Assembly: GCA_017544745.1 (NCBI GenBank)
Contig: JAFYDO010000112.1
Coordinates: 1-9,747, forward strand
Origin: Treponema sp.
GTDB lineage: Bacteria > Spirochaetota > Spirochaetia > Treponematales > Treponemataceae
DNA length: 9,747 nt
Reading direction: 5' to 3'
The first letter of the stretch is position 1; each line of letters starts with the position of its first letter. Shown here piece by piece: positions 1-6,681 of the stretch. The notes under the pieces are model-generated. The model was not told the origin of the DNA. It ran no database searches and saw only the letters and a list, made by a program, of their open reading frames with translations. The position numbers and the translations under genes are program-made.

Positions 1-1025
1 CACTCCGCAAGAAGTTTGGAAATCAGCGCCTTATGGGCTTGGACTACTCTTGTGGTGGACACCTTACACACGGTTACAGAATGAACGTTTCTGCACGTAT
101 GTTCGAAAGCCATCCTTATGGCGTAGACAAGGAAACAGGTTTGCTCGACTATGATGCAATTGAAAAGCAGGCTATGGAAGTTAAGCCTTTGATTTTGCTC
201 ACAGGTTTCTCTGCTTATCCACGCAAGATCAACTTCAAGCGCTTCCGCGAAATTGCAGACAAGTGCGGAGCAGTATTAATGGTAGATATGGCACACTTTG
301 CAGGTCTTGTTGCCGGTAAAGTTCTTACAGATGATTACGATCCTGTAAAATGGGCAGACATTGTTACAACAACAACACATAAAACTTTGCGCGGACCTCG
401 TGGTGCATTGATTTTGTGCAAGCAGGAATTTGCAGACTACGTAAACAAGGGTTGCCCTATGGTACTTGGTGGTCCACTTGGACACATCATGGCTGCTAAG
501 GCAATTGCCCTTAAAGAAGCTAATACTCCTGAATACCGTGCATGGGCTGCACAGGTTGTAAAGAACGCACAGGCTCTTGCAGAAGGCTGTAAATCACACA
601 ACATTCCATTACAGACTGGCGGAACAGACAACCACCTTATGCTCTGCGATGTAACAGTTTACGGACTTACAGGTAAACAGGCAGAAGCAGCTTTATTCAA
701 GTGCGGTGTTACTGCAAACGCTAATGCTCTTCCTTATGACAAGAACGGTGCCTGGTGGACATCTGGTATTCGTATCGGAACCCCAGGTCTTACAACTCTT
801 GGCATGAACGAAACAGACATGAAAGAAGTTGCAGACATCATCGACTTTGTTCTTAAGAATACAAAGCCTGGTCTTACAAAAGAAGGAAAGCCAGCTAAGG
901 GTAAGATTGAAATTAGCGACGACACAGTTGCAAGCGCACGCGAGCGCGTAAACAAACTGCTGGGTGCACATGTACTTTATCCTGAGTTGGATCTCGAGTT
1001 CTTGAAGAAAGAATTTGTTAAATAA
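1..1025 (+). CDS. glyA: Serine hydroxymethyltransferase, 5' end outside the window
   Basis: PLP enzyme that interconverts serine and glycine with tetrahydrofolate, feeding one-carbon units to purine, thymidylate and methionine synthesis in the cytoplasm. The frame is open from base 3 (LRKKFGNQRLMG...), so the gene begins upstream and the ATG at 33 is internal. Counting from that Met, VDMAH at 84-88 supplies the Asp and His that contact PLP. THKTLRGPRG at 115-124 holds the Schiff-base lysine K117 (codon 381-383). The C-terminal domain contains GTDNHLML and a GIRIGTPGLTTLGM stretch that are also typical of the family. The coding sequence leans to AAG, AAC, TTC and GGT codons more than its neighbours, as expected for a highly expressed gene. 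It ends with TAA at 1023-1025 and overlaps the convergent phosphatase gene by 8 bp. Identity is secure; only the N-terminus is missing. Confidence 0.97.
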   Translation, partial: LRKKFGNQRLMGLDYSCGGHLTHGYRMNVSARMFESHPYGVDKETGLLDYDAIEKQAMEVKPLILLTGFSAYPRKINFKRFREIADKCGAVLMVDMAHFAGLVAGKVLTDDYDPVKWADIVTTTTHKTLRGPRGALILCKQEFADYVNKGCPMVLGGPLGHIMAAKAIALKEANTPEYRAWAAQVVKNAQALAEGCKSHNIPLQTGGTDNHLMLCDVTVYGLTGKQAEAALFKCGVTANANALPYDKNGAWWTSGIRIGTPGLTTLGMNETDMKEVADIIDFVLKNTKPGLTKEGKPAKGKIEISDDTVASARERVNKLLGAHVLYPELDLEFLKKEFVK

Positions 1026-2613
1026 GACGAACTGCTAACATAGTTATATCATCGAATTGTTCCGCGCCGCCGACAAACAGATCTATGGTGGCGCGGACTT
1101 TTTTTATTAACAGAGGAGCATCAAGATCGCTGCAATTTCTTACAGCTTCTATAAGTCGTGGTTCGCCAAAAAGCTGTTCGTGCGCATCAGTTGCTTCGGT
1201 AACACCATCCGTATAAATTAAAAGTGCGTCGCCTTTTTGCAAAGTAATACTGTATTCGTGGTAAGGTACTCCGTCCATTCCCGCAAGAATAAAATCAGGT
1301 TTTGTAGAAACAAGGCTTGCCTGTGAACCGCGCAAAAGAACAGGACACGGATGACCTGCATTTACAAAATTAAGTTCGCCGGTACTGATTGTAAGAATGC
1401 CGAGCCAGCAGGTAACAAACATATCCATCAGATTATTTTTACAAAGCTGTTTATTCATTGCAGAAAATATTTCTGCAGGAGAAAGTCCGTGTTCAGCATG
1501 GGTATTTACAAGCGCCATAACAATCATCATAAAAAGTGCTGCAGGGACTCCCTTACCGCTTACATCACCTACGGTAATCAAAAGATGATCATCATCAAGC
1601 ATAAGATAATCGTAAAGGTCGCCGCCTACTTCTTTGGCAGGATCCATAATTGCAAAAAGGTCAAAGGCCTTGCAGTCTGGAAAAGCCGGGTACCCCTTTG
1701 GAAGAACGCCGCTTTGAATCCTTGTTGCAAGATTAAGCTCTGTTGCAAGCCTGCTCTTTTCTTCGTTCATCTGGGTAATCTGTTTTATAGTACGATTTAC
1801 ATCACACTCCATTTGATGAACAGAATGTGCTAAGACTCCAAGCTCATCATTAGGATGAATCTTCATAAGAACTTCGGAAGGCTCGCCACCATAGGATGCA
1901 AAATGGTCAGTTTCGTGTGTAATTGTAACAACAGGTTTTATAAAATGAAGGTTAAAAAATCCTGAGAAAAACAGAATAAACAGAAGTGCAAAAACAGTTT
2001 CTACAACTACAACAACATTTATATATTCATGACGAGCATACACAAGGTCTTGAATACTCATCTGAGCCCCTAGCACCGCTACAATTTTTCCATGGGAATT
2101 TTTTACAGGAAGCATTGCCGTAATGTGCGACCCGCTTCTTGTTTTTTCTGTATAGCGGACAACAGTTTGTCCTTCTTCAAAAACACGCTTTGCCGAAGAA
2201 TTGTAATCCGGTTCTTCATAAACCTCTGAATAGCCAAGCGGGAATGTTTTAAAATCGCTGTCCTTTTTTACAGGATTATAAATATATGTAATATGTGTAT
2301 AATCAGGAGGTTCAACTGCAGAAACATAAATCATATTAAGATTAAACTGATCTACAAGATATTCCAGAAGAGCATTTACACTGTCATATTCCGAACCATG
2401 ATTTTTTGTCTGCAGATAGTTTTCAAACGCATCTGGATTAAGGCAGTCACGAGCCGCAGCTGCTACAGAACGAATGCTCGATTCATACTGAGTTTTATAC
2501 TGTTTTTGAAAAGCAAAAAATCCTGCAAAAAAAATCAGGCTGCACAAAATGAATCCTGCAATTACTACATTAACAACAATCTTTTTTGTTAGAACTGGAA
2601 GTCTGCGTCTCAT
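1018..2613 (-). CDS. Membrane-anchored PP2C/SpoIIE-type serine phosphatase with extracytoplasmic sensor and HAMP
   Basis: 531 residues from the ATG at 2613. An in-frame TTG at 2631 would add six residues but sits on the -10 box, so the ATG is preferred. Order of parts: a transmembrane helix near 11-35; an extracytoplasmic region at about 38-195 resembling a Cache-type sensor, whose last part (SHITAMLPVKN...GKIVAVLGAQMSI) looks like the membrane-proximal strands; a second helix near 198-223; a HAMP-like segment to about 275; a connector helix; and a SpoIIE/RsbU PP2C domain from about 305 to the end. Metal-binding aspartates are visible in GGDLYDY (D332), GDVSGKG (D350), YTDGVTEA (D469) and FDDITML (D521, D522). 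All are present, so catalytic activity is expected. Family members dephosphorylate phosphoserine on STAS-type anti-anti-sigma proteins. No such partner or anti-sigma kinase gene is adjacent, so its target is unknown. Confidence 0.9.
   Translation of the reverse strand: MRRRLPVLTKKIVVNVVIAGFILCSLIFFAGFFAFQKQYKTQYESSIRSVAAAARDCLNPDAFENYLQTKNHGSEYDSVNALLEYLVDQFNLNMIYVSAVEPPDYTHITYIYNPVKKDSDFKTFPLGYSEVYEEPDYNSSAKRVFEEGQTVVRYTEKTRSGSHITAMLPVKNSHGKIVAVLGAQMSIQDLVYARHEYINVVVVVETVFALLFILFFSGFFNLHFIKPVVTITHETDHFASYGGEPSEVLMKIHPNDELGVLAHSVHQMECDVNRTIKQITQMNEEKSRLATELNLATRIQSGVLPKGYPAFPDCKAFDLFAIMDPAKEVGGDLYDYLMLDDDHLLITVGDVSGKGVPAALFMMIVMALVNTHAEHGLSPAEIFSAMNKQLCKNNLMDMFVTCWLGILTISTGELNFVNAGHPCPVLLRGSQASLVSTKPDFILAGMDGVPYHEYSITLQKGDALLIYTDGVTEATDAHEQLFGEPRLIEAVRNCSDLDAPLLIKKVRATIDLFVGGAEQFDDITMLAVRLI
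1061..1105 (+). terminator. Intrinsic terminator-like hairpin for glyA, inside the convergent gene
   Basis: An 11-bp stem is formed by 1061-1071 (tccgcgccgcc) and 1087-1097 (ggtggcgcgga), with one G-U pair and otherwise perfect, around a 15-nt loop. A run of seven T follows at 1099-1105, one base after the stem. It lies 36 bp after the glyA stop, in the right orientation for glyA only. The same bases encode the LFVGGAEQFDD end of the convergent PP2C gene. The fit to the intrinsic-terminator pattern is good; function is inferred. Confidence 0.7.
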
Positions 2614-2625
2614 AGCTTTATTATA
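2613..2625 (-). promoter_or_regulatory. Extended -10 promoter of the PP2C gene, possibly leaderless
   Basis: On the minus strand, TGT followed by TATAAT (2620-2625) is a perfect extended -10 element (TGnTATAAT). Seven bases from the last T of the box falls the A of the ATG at 2613, so transcription could start on the start codon. No Shine-Dalgarno sequence precedes the ATG and no good -35 hexamer is visible at 16-18 bp. The box match is seen; leaderless initiation is inferred. Confidence 0.55.
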
Positions 2626-2667
2626 ACACAAATTATCATAATAGGGGGAAGATTTTTTATTTGAGTA

Positions 2668-2688
2668 ATAGTATAATGCTCATACTAT
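2668..2688 (+). promoter_or_regulatory. -10 box of the PAP2 operon within a perfect inverted repeat
   Basis: TATAAT at 2672-2677 ends nine bases before the ATG at 2687, which would give a leader of about three bases or none. No Shine-Dalgarno sequence or convincing -35 is present. A perfect 7-bp inverted repeat, atagtat (2668-2674) and atactat (2682-2688), separated by 7 bp, spans the -10 box and the first two bases of the start codon. It could be a small operator or a weak RNA hairpin at the start, or chance in AT-rich DNA. Confidence 0.45.
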
Positions 2689-3316
2689 GAAAAAATACTT
2701 AGACGCAATTTTATACGCACTTTTATTTGTTTTTTTCACCCTCATGACAAGGGTAATTGATGTTCAGGTTGTAGGGCCACAGGATGCCTGGGTTGGTTTT
2801 GCAAGAATGAACGTTGCAGTCCACGAGTTTTTTGGAATGAACCTTTTTTGGTACAAATTAACCCAGATTTTTGGAATTGCTGCAATTGCGGTAGCAGGAG
2901 TTTTTGCAGTTACAGGTGCAGTCCAGCTTATCAAGCGAAAGAGTCTTTTAAAAGTTGACCGCGAGGTTTTAATGCTTGGCATTGTTTATATCATTGTAAT
3001 TGTGCTTTACGCACTTTTTGAAAAAATTGCTATTAATTACCGCCCGGTTATTCTTGATGCAGCAGAGGGGCTTGAACCATCCTACCCTTCTACTCATACA
3101 ATGCTCATTCTTACAATTTTTGGAACTGCAGTAAGAGCCTGCGGCTACTATATTAAAAATACAAAGCTGCTTGTTGGTGCCCGTGTTTTTGCCCTTATCG
3201 TTATGGCTCTTACAATTGTGGGACGCTTAATCTGCGGCGTACACTGGCTTACAGATATTATTGGCGGTGTACTTATTTCTATCAGCCTTATCTGCCTTTA
3301 TAGGGAATTAACATGA
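2687..3316 (+). CDS. PAP2-superfamily integral membrane phosphatase (first of a tandem pair)
   Basis: A 209-residue polytopic membrane protein of the phosphatidic acid phosphatase type 2 / vanadium haloperoxidase superfamily. Family members remove phosphate from lipid phosphates or pyrophosphates, such as undecaprenyl pyrophosphate, phosphatidate or phosphatidylglycerophosphate, at the outer face of the membrane. Hydrophobic segments lie near 5-22, 62-82, 95-112, 138-155, 163-183 and 187-205. The three signature motifs are present in altered form: KIAINYRP (K113...R119-P120) has five residues, not six, between Lys and Arg; PSTH (134-137) replaces PSGH; and R180...H186...D190 (GRLICGVHWLTD) keeps the Arg, His and Asp of motif 3 but has Gly in place of Ser before the Arg. 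The catalytic His pair (H137, H186) is intact. It overlaps the next gene by ATGA. Substrate unknown. Confidence 0.82.
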   Translation: MKKYLDAILYALLFVFFTLMTRVIDVQVVGPQDAWVGFARMNVAVHEFFGMNLFWYKLTQIFGIAAIAVAGVFAVTGAVQLIKRKSLLKVDREVLMLGIVYIIVIVLYALFEKIAINYRPVILDAAEGLEPSYPSTHTMLILTIFGTAVRACGYYIKNTKLLVGARVFALIVMALTIVGRLICGVHWLTDIIGGVLISISLICLYRELT

Positions 3317-4140
3317 AAATACATGCACCAAAATTTTTACTTGCTCTGTTTTTTATTCTTTTTTGCAGGCCAGCCTTTAGTCTTAGCGTAAGTTATGAAA
3401 AAGCCTTTGCGCTCACTCCTCTTAATGAAGGAATTGAACTTGGACTTGGAACTTTGCTCAGCGGTTCTGCACTTGTCTGCGACAAATTTGTTCACCTTAA
3501 AAAAAATAATTACAACGCAGCCGACTGGAACTTTAACGAGATTCCTGACCTTGATGCACTTTTTGCACGCCCATACAGTAAGCCACTGCATATTATTGGA
3601 ACAGGAACCGCTGCTCTTGCACTTATGACACCGTTAATGTTTGCGGCTTTGCCACAGGACGAATGGCTCACAGTTGGAACAATGTATATGGAAACGCTTT
3701 TATTTGCAAACGGAATAAAGGAATGGATTAAACTGCTTGTTTACCGCGCACGCCCATATATGTATTTTGACGGTTATCCTGCCGACAAGCTGGCAGAAGG
3801 CGACTGGAACTGTTCGTTTCCGTCTGGGCATTCTACACTGGCTTTTGCAGGGGCAGCCTTTACCTCAATGCTTTTCTGTCAGTATTTCCCGGATTCAAAA
3901 TGGAAATATGCGGTAACAGGTGCAAGCTTTGGTATTGCAGCTTTAACAGGCGCCCTGCGTATGGCAAGCGGAAATCACTTTTTTACAGATGTACTGGCAG
4001 GAGCTTTTATTGGAACCGTCTGCGGAATTGCAGTACCTTACATGCATACAAAAACCTTTTACGATAATCATTCAAAAAGCAGCAGCAGTGTAAAAGCATC
4101 TGTAATGCCTTATGGAATAAACCTCTGCTTTAATCTTTAA
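3313..4140 (+). CDS. Secreted or membrane-anchored PAP2-superfamily phosphatase (second of the pair)
   Basis: 275 residues beginning with a signal-peptide-like stretch: basic start, hydrophobic core FLLALFFILF at 8-17, then small residues to about S25. The PAP2 motifs are closer to consensus than in the gene before it: K140-LLVYRA-R147-P148, F-PSGH-S at 170-173, and R216...H222...D226 (LRMASGNHFFTD, with Leu rather than Ser before the Arg). Several hydrophobic helices flank them (about 93-113, 122-146, 173-190, 198-215, 224-243), so the domain is likely embedded in the membrane with the active site outside the cytoplasm. The last 15 or so residues alternate hydrophobic and polar (KASVMPYGINLCFNL) and could form a strand. 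The ATG overlaps the previous stop as ATGA, implying coupled translation. It converges with the yigZ-like gene and overlaps it by 11 bp. A lipid phosphate or pyrophosphate substrate is likely but unidentified. Confidence 0.85.
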   Translation: MKIHAPKFLLALFFILFCRPAFSLSVSYEKAFALTPLNEGIELGLGTLLSGSALVCDKFVHLKKNNYNAADWNFNEIPDLDALFARPYSKPLHIIGTGTAALALMTPLMFAALPQDEWLTVGTMYMETLLFANGIKEWIKLLVYRARPYMYFDGYPADKLAEGDWNCSFPSGHSTLAFAGAAFTSMLFCQYFPDSKWKYAVTGASFGIAALTGALRMASGNHFFTDVLAGAFIGTVCGIAVPYMHTKTFYDNHSKSSSSVKASVMPYGINLCFNL

Positions 4141-4732
4141 GGCGAAGCTTTCCGTTGCTTAAATCAAGGAGCTTGGCCGCAAAGATGTCAAACTGGTCGG
4201 CACGTATTTTACCGCTTACAGTTACGCCTTCGGCAAAAGCTTCGGTTACATCATAAAGCGTAAACTGTTCCATATTTTTTTTAATCAATTTTAAAAGTGA
4301 ATAATCTGTACAAAAAGAAAAATCTCTCTTTTCTACCAGCTCTTCAAAAAGCCCCTGCGACTGGGCTCTTGAGAGTACCTGCTTTGCACCGCCGGAATAT
4401 GCTTTTACAAGTCCGCCTGTTCCAAGCAAAGTTCCGCCAAACCAGCGGGTAATTGTTACAAGAGTGTTTGTACAACCAAAGCCTTTGAGTACATCAAGGG
4501 TTGGACGCCCGGCAGTTCCGGAAGGTTCGCCATCATCGCTCATGCCAAGAATTTCGGCACCAGGGCCTATTACAAAAGCATGCACTACATGAGTTGCGTC
4601 GGGATATTTAGTTTTCTGTGCCTTTACCAGGTCGCGCGCCTGTGACTGACTATCGCAAGGAAAAAGCTCGGAGAGAAAGCGGGAGCCTTTAATGGTTTCT
4701 TCGAAAGATGTAGGACTTTTTAATACTTGCAT
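4130..4732 (-). CDS. yigZ: YigZ / IMPACT family protein (UPF0029)
   Basis: A 200-residue cytoplasmic protein with the full length of bacterial YigZ. The N-terminal UPF0029/IMPACT domain carries SDDGEPSGTAGRP at 65-77 and RWFGGTLLGTGGL at 96-108, both diagnostic. The C-terminal part from about 138 matches the position of the DUF1949 domain of this family. Eukaryotic IMPACT inhibits the eIF2alpha kinase GCN2 activator; the bacterial role is not settled, though an action on the ribosome or in stress response has been proposed. The ATG at 4732 lies 6 bp after the parC stop, so the two are almost certainly co-transcribed. There is no clear Shine-Dalgarno sequence, which suggests reinitiation from parC. 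It is the last gene of the minus-strand run. Confidence 0.92.
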   Translation of the reverse strand: MQVLKSPTSFEETIKGSRFLSELFPCDSQSQARDLVKAQKTKYPDATHVVHAFVIGPGAEILGMSDDGEPSGTAGRPTLDVLKGFGCTNTLVTITRWFGGTLLGTGGLVKAYSGGAKQVLSRAQSQGLFEELVEKRDFSFCTDYSLLKLIKKNMEQFTLYDVTEAFAEGVTVSGKIRADQFDIFAAKLLDLSNGKLRLKD

Positions 4733-4738
4733 TCTATT

Positions 4739-6649
4739 CTACAGAATCTTAATGTCCTTTACTTCTTTGTTTACAACCCTAACGCCCTTAGCTTTAAGAG
4801 ATTTTTCTTCATAATTGCCGGCTTTAAAGGTTTCTACACGAACCTTCATTCTTGCTTTTGGAACATAGGTAAGCTTAAAGTCAAAGGTCTTTCGTGTGTC
4901 AACATGAAGTATATCCATTCCATCCGGAGCAAAGAAGTAGTCGCGGTTCATGATGTAGCCTGCAATCTTACAGCGCTTGATGTAAACATACTGGGTTGCA
5001 GGATCGCGGTACAAAATTGTAAACAGAACTTTTGAAAGACTTTCCTTGTCGGCAAGTCCGCAGTAACGCATTTCCGGTCCGACAAAGATTTTTTTAGGAC
5101 ATTCAGAAACAGAATAGATTCCGCTCTTACGTACATACAGGACTTTATCAAACGGTGTAACCTTAAGTACTTCTTCTCCACCGCTAACTTCAATTCCAAG
5201 GTTACCGGATTTTTCATCATACTTGAGCGGCATATCGCGCTTGGAAACAGCCTTAACGTCAACTGCATTAATGTTTGTAATTTTTGTACTGCGTTCCGGA
5301 GCAAAATCCTTGAGCTTGGCTTCTATGCCGTCGAGCCAAGAAATTGCATAATCTACAAGATGCTTGAGCAGGCGGTTAATTTCCTTAATGCGGTCGTTTA
5401 TTGCCTGAACTTCCTGCTTATTCTTGTTCATATCGTAAAGAGAGATTCTGCGGATTGGGATTTTAAGCAGGTGGTCTACGTCATCTACAGTGATTGGTCT
5501 TATGAGTTCGGCCTTGAATGGTTTAAAGCCGTCCATAACAGCCTTGATTACGCCCTCTTCTGTTTTCTGATTTTCGATTTTCTTATAAATGCGCTCTTCT
5601 ACAAAGATGCGTTCGAGGGTGCGCAGGTGGAGCTTTTCGAGGAGCGAAGCTTTTTCGAGTTCGAGCTCCTGTTTTAAAATTCCAACCAGCTGCTTTGAAT
5701 GATACTGGATTACCTGGGTACAGGTCATCTGCACAGGCATGTTGTCTTTAATAACAAGCAGGTTGCAGTAGATTGTCTGTTCACAGTCGGTAAACGCATA
5801 AAGTGCATCTACAACGTCCTTGGTATAAACACCGCGCTGCAGACGGATTTCTATATTTACCTTATCGCTTGTATAATCCTGAATAGAGGTTGCCTTAATC
5901 TTTCCGTTCTTTACTGCTTTTTCGATTGAGTCGCAAAGACTTTCTGTTGTTGAACCATAAGGCAATTCTGTAATAACAATTTTCTTTTCATCACTTGTGT
6001 CCATCTTGGCACGGGTAATAATTTTACCAAGTCCGTCTTCATAGCCGGAAACATCAATCAAACCGCCTGTAGGAAAATCCGGATAAAGCTGGAACTTTTC
6101 TCCGCGCAGGCATTTGCGTTCGGCATCAATTACTTCGTGAATATTATGACTTAGAATCTTGGTACTCATACCAACGGCAATACCTTCGGCACCCATAATG
6201 AGTACGAGAGGAAGCTTTGCCTGGAATGCAACCGGTTCTGTATCGCGGCTGTCGTAAGTATCTACATACTGTGTGATTTTTGGATTGGTATTAAGAATAT
6301 CTCGGGTAATCGGGCGCAGGCGGCATTCAATGTATCGGGGAGCAGAAGCATCGTCTCCGGTATACATATTACCAAAGTTTCCCTGCTTGTCTATAAAGAG
6401 TTCCTTGTTTGCAAGATTTACAAGTGCAGTATAGATGGAAGCGTCTCCATGAGGATGATAAGCCATTACCTTACCGCAGATATTTGCAACCTTAGTAAAG
6501 CGTCCGTCATCATTTTTTAAAAGCGTATGAATAATTCGTCGCTGAACAGGCTTGAGTCCATCTGTAATTTCTGGAATTGCACGGTCACGGATAACGTAAC
6601 TTGCGTACTGAATAAAATTTGAATCGAATAAGTTTTTTACGTATGCCAT
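4739..6649 (-). CDS. parC: DNA topoisomerase IV subunit A (ParC-like), short form
   Basis: The cutting and rejoining subunit of a type IIA topoisomerase, expected to decatenate daughter chromosomes with a ParE partner (not in this window). The N-terminal winged-helix/tower region is complete: DGLKPVQRRI at 30-39, YHPHGDASIY at 64-73, GNFGNMYTGDDASAPRY with catalytic tyrosine Y106, and a coiled-coil gate region with KQELELEKASLLEKL around 330-345. At 636 residues it is shorter than usual GyrA or ParC (about 750-880). No GyrA box (QRRGGKG-type) is seen in the C-terminal part, which argues for topoisomerase IV rather than gyrase. The C-terminal segment (FDKVLYVRKSGIYSVSECPK..., ILYRDPATQYVYIKR) resembles the ParC tail of Bacteroidetes. 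The positions equivalent to E. coli GyrA S83 and D87 are A70 and T74. A candidate promoter lies just upstream. It could be annotated as gyrA, but I favour parC. Confidence 0.88.
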   Translation of the reverse strand: MAYVKNLFDSNFIQYASYVIRDRAIPEITDGLKPVQRRIIHTLLKNDDGRFTKVANICGKVMAYHPHGDASIYTALVNLANKELFIDKQGNFGNMYTGDDASAPRYIECRLRPITRDILNTNPKITQYVDTYDSRDTEPVAFQAKLPLVLIMGAEGIAVGMSTKILSHNIHEVIDAERKCLRGEKFQLYPDFPTGGLIDVSGYEDGLGKIITRAKMDTSDEKKIVITELPYGSTTESLCDSIEKAVKNGKIKATSIQDYTSDKVNIEIRLQRGVYTKDVVDALYAFTDCEQTIYCNLLVIKDNMPVQMTCTQVIQYHSKQLVGILKQELELEKASLLEKLHLRTLERIFVEERIYKKIENQKTEEGVIKAVMDGFKPFKAELIRPITVDDVDHLLKIPIRRISLYDMNKNKQEVQAINDRIKEINRLLKHLVDYAISWLDGIEAKLKDFAPERSTKITNINAVDVKAVSKRDMPLKYDEKSGNLGIEVSGGEEVLKVTPFDKVLYVRKSGIYSVSECPKKIFVGPEMRYCGLADKESLSKVLFTILYRDPATQYVYIKRCKIAGYIMNRDYFFAPDGMDILHVDTRKTFDFKLTYVPKARMKVRVETFKAGNYEEKSLKAKGVRVVNKEVKDIKIL

Positions 6650-6675
6650 TTTTTCCCTACCCTATTTTTATTATA
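6650..6675 (-). promoter_or_regulatory. Candidate promoter and weak ribosome binding site of parC
   Basis: On the minus strand TATAAT (6670-6675) lies in the 32-bp gap after the HAD gene and would place the start point near 6663, giving a leader of about 14 bases. A TTGCAG hexamer 17 bp further upstream (6693-6698, inside the HAD gene) is only a half match to a -35. An AGGG five bases before the ATG may serve as a weak Shine-Dalgarno. This would let parC and yigZ be expressed apart from the kinase genes. Confidence 0.45.
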
Positions 6676-6681
6676 AATGAA

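Noticed and set aside
33..35. ATG at 33 as the start of glyA
   Set aside because: Family-like sequence continues upstream in frame to the first bases of the window, and the protein would lack its N-terminal third.
1351..1833. Plus-strand open frame of 160 codons opposite the PP2C gene
   Set aside because: Its translation is low-complexity, rich in Lys, Cys and Ile, with no motif, and the opposite strand encodes a complete conserved enzyme.
2614..2631. TTG start for the PP2C gene at 2631, adding six residues
   Set aside because: The extension is encoded by the -10 box itself (TTG TGT TAT AAT), has no ribosome binding site, and a normal ATG follows at 2613.
4094..4111. Short minus-strand stem aaggcat/atgcttt as a terminator for yigZ
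   Set aside because: Seven pairs, AT-rich with a G-U pair, and its T run is part of the stem; too weak to call.
4143..4175. Inverted repeat aagct/agctt after the PAP2 operon as a terminator
   Set aside because: Only five pairs with a 20-base loop and no T run.
5640..5675. Hairpin aggagc/gctcct followed by GTTTTAAAA, terminator-like on the plus strand
   Set aside because: It lies in the middle of parC, no plus-strand gene ends before it, and it arises from repeated Glu, Leu and Lys codons of the coiled coil.
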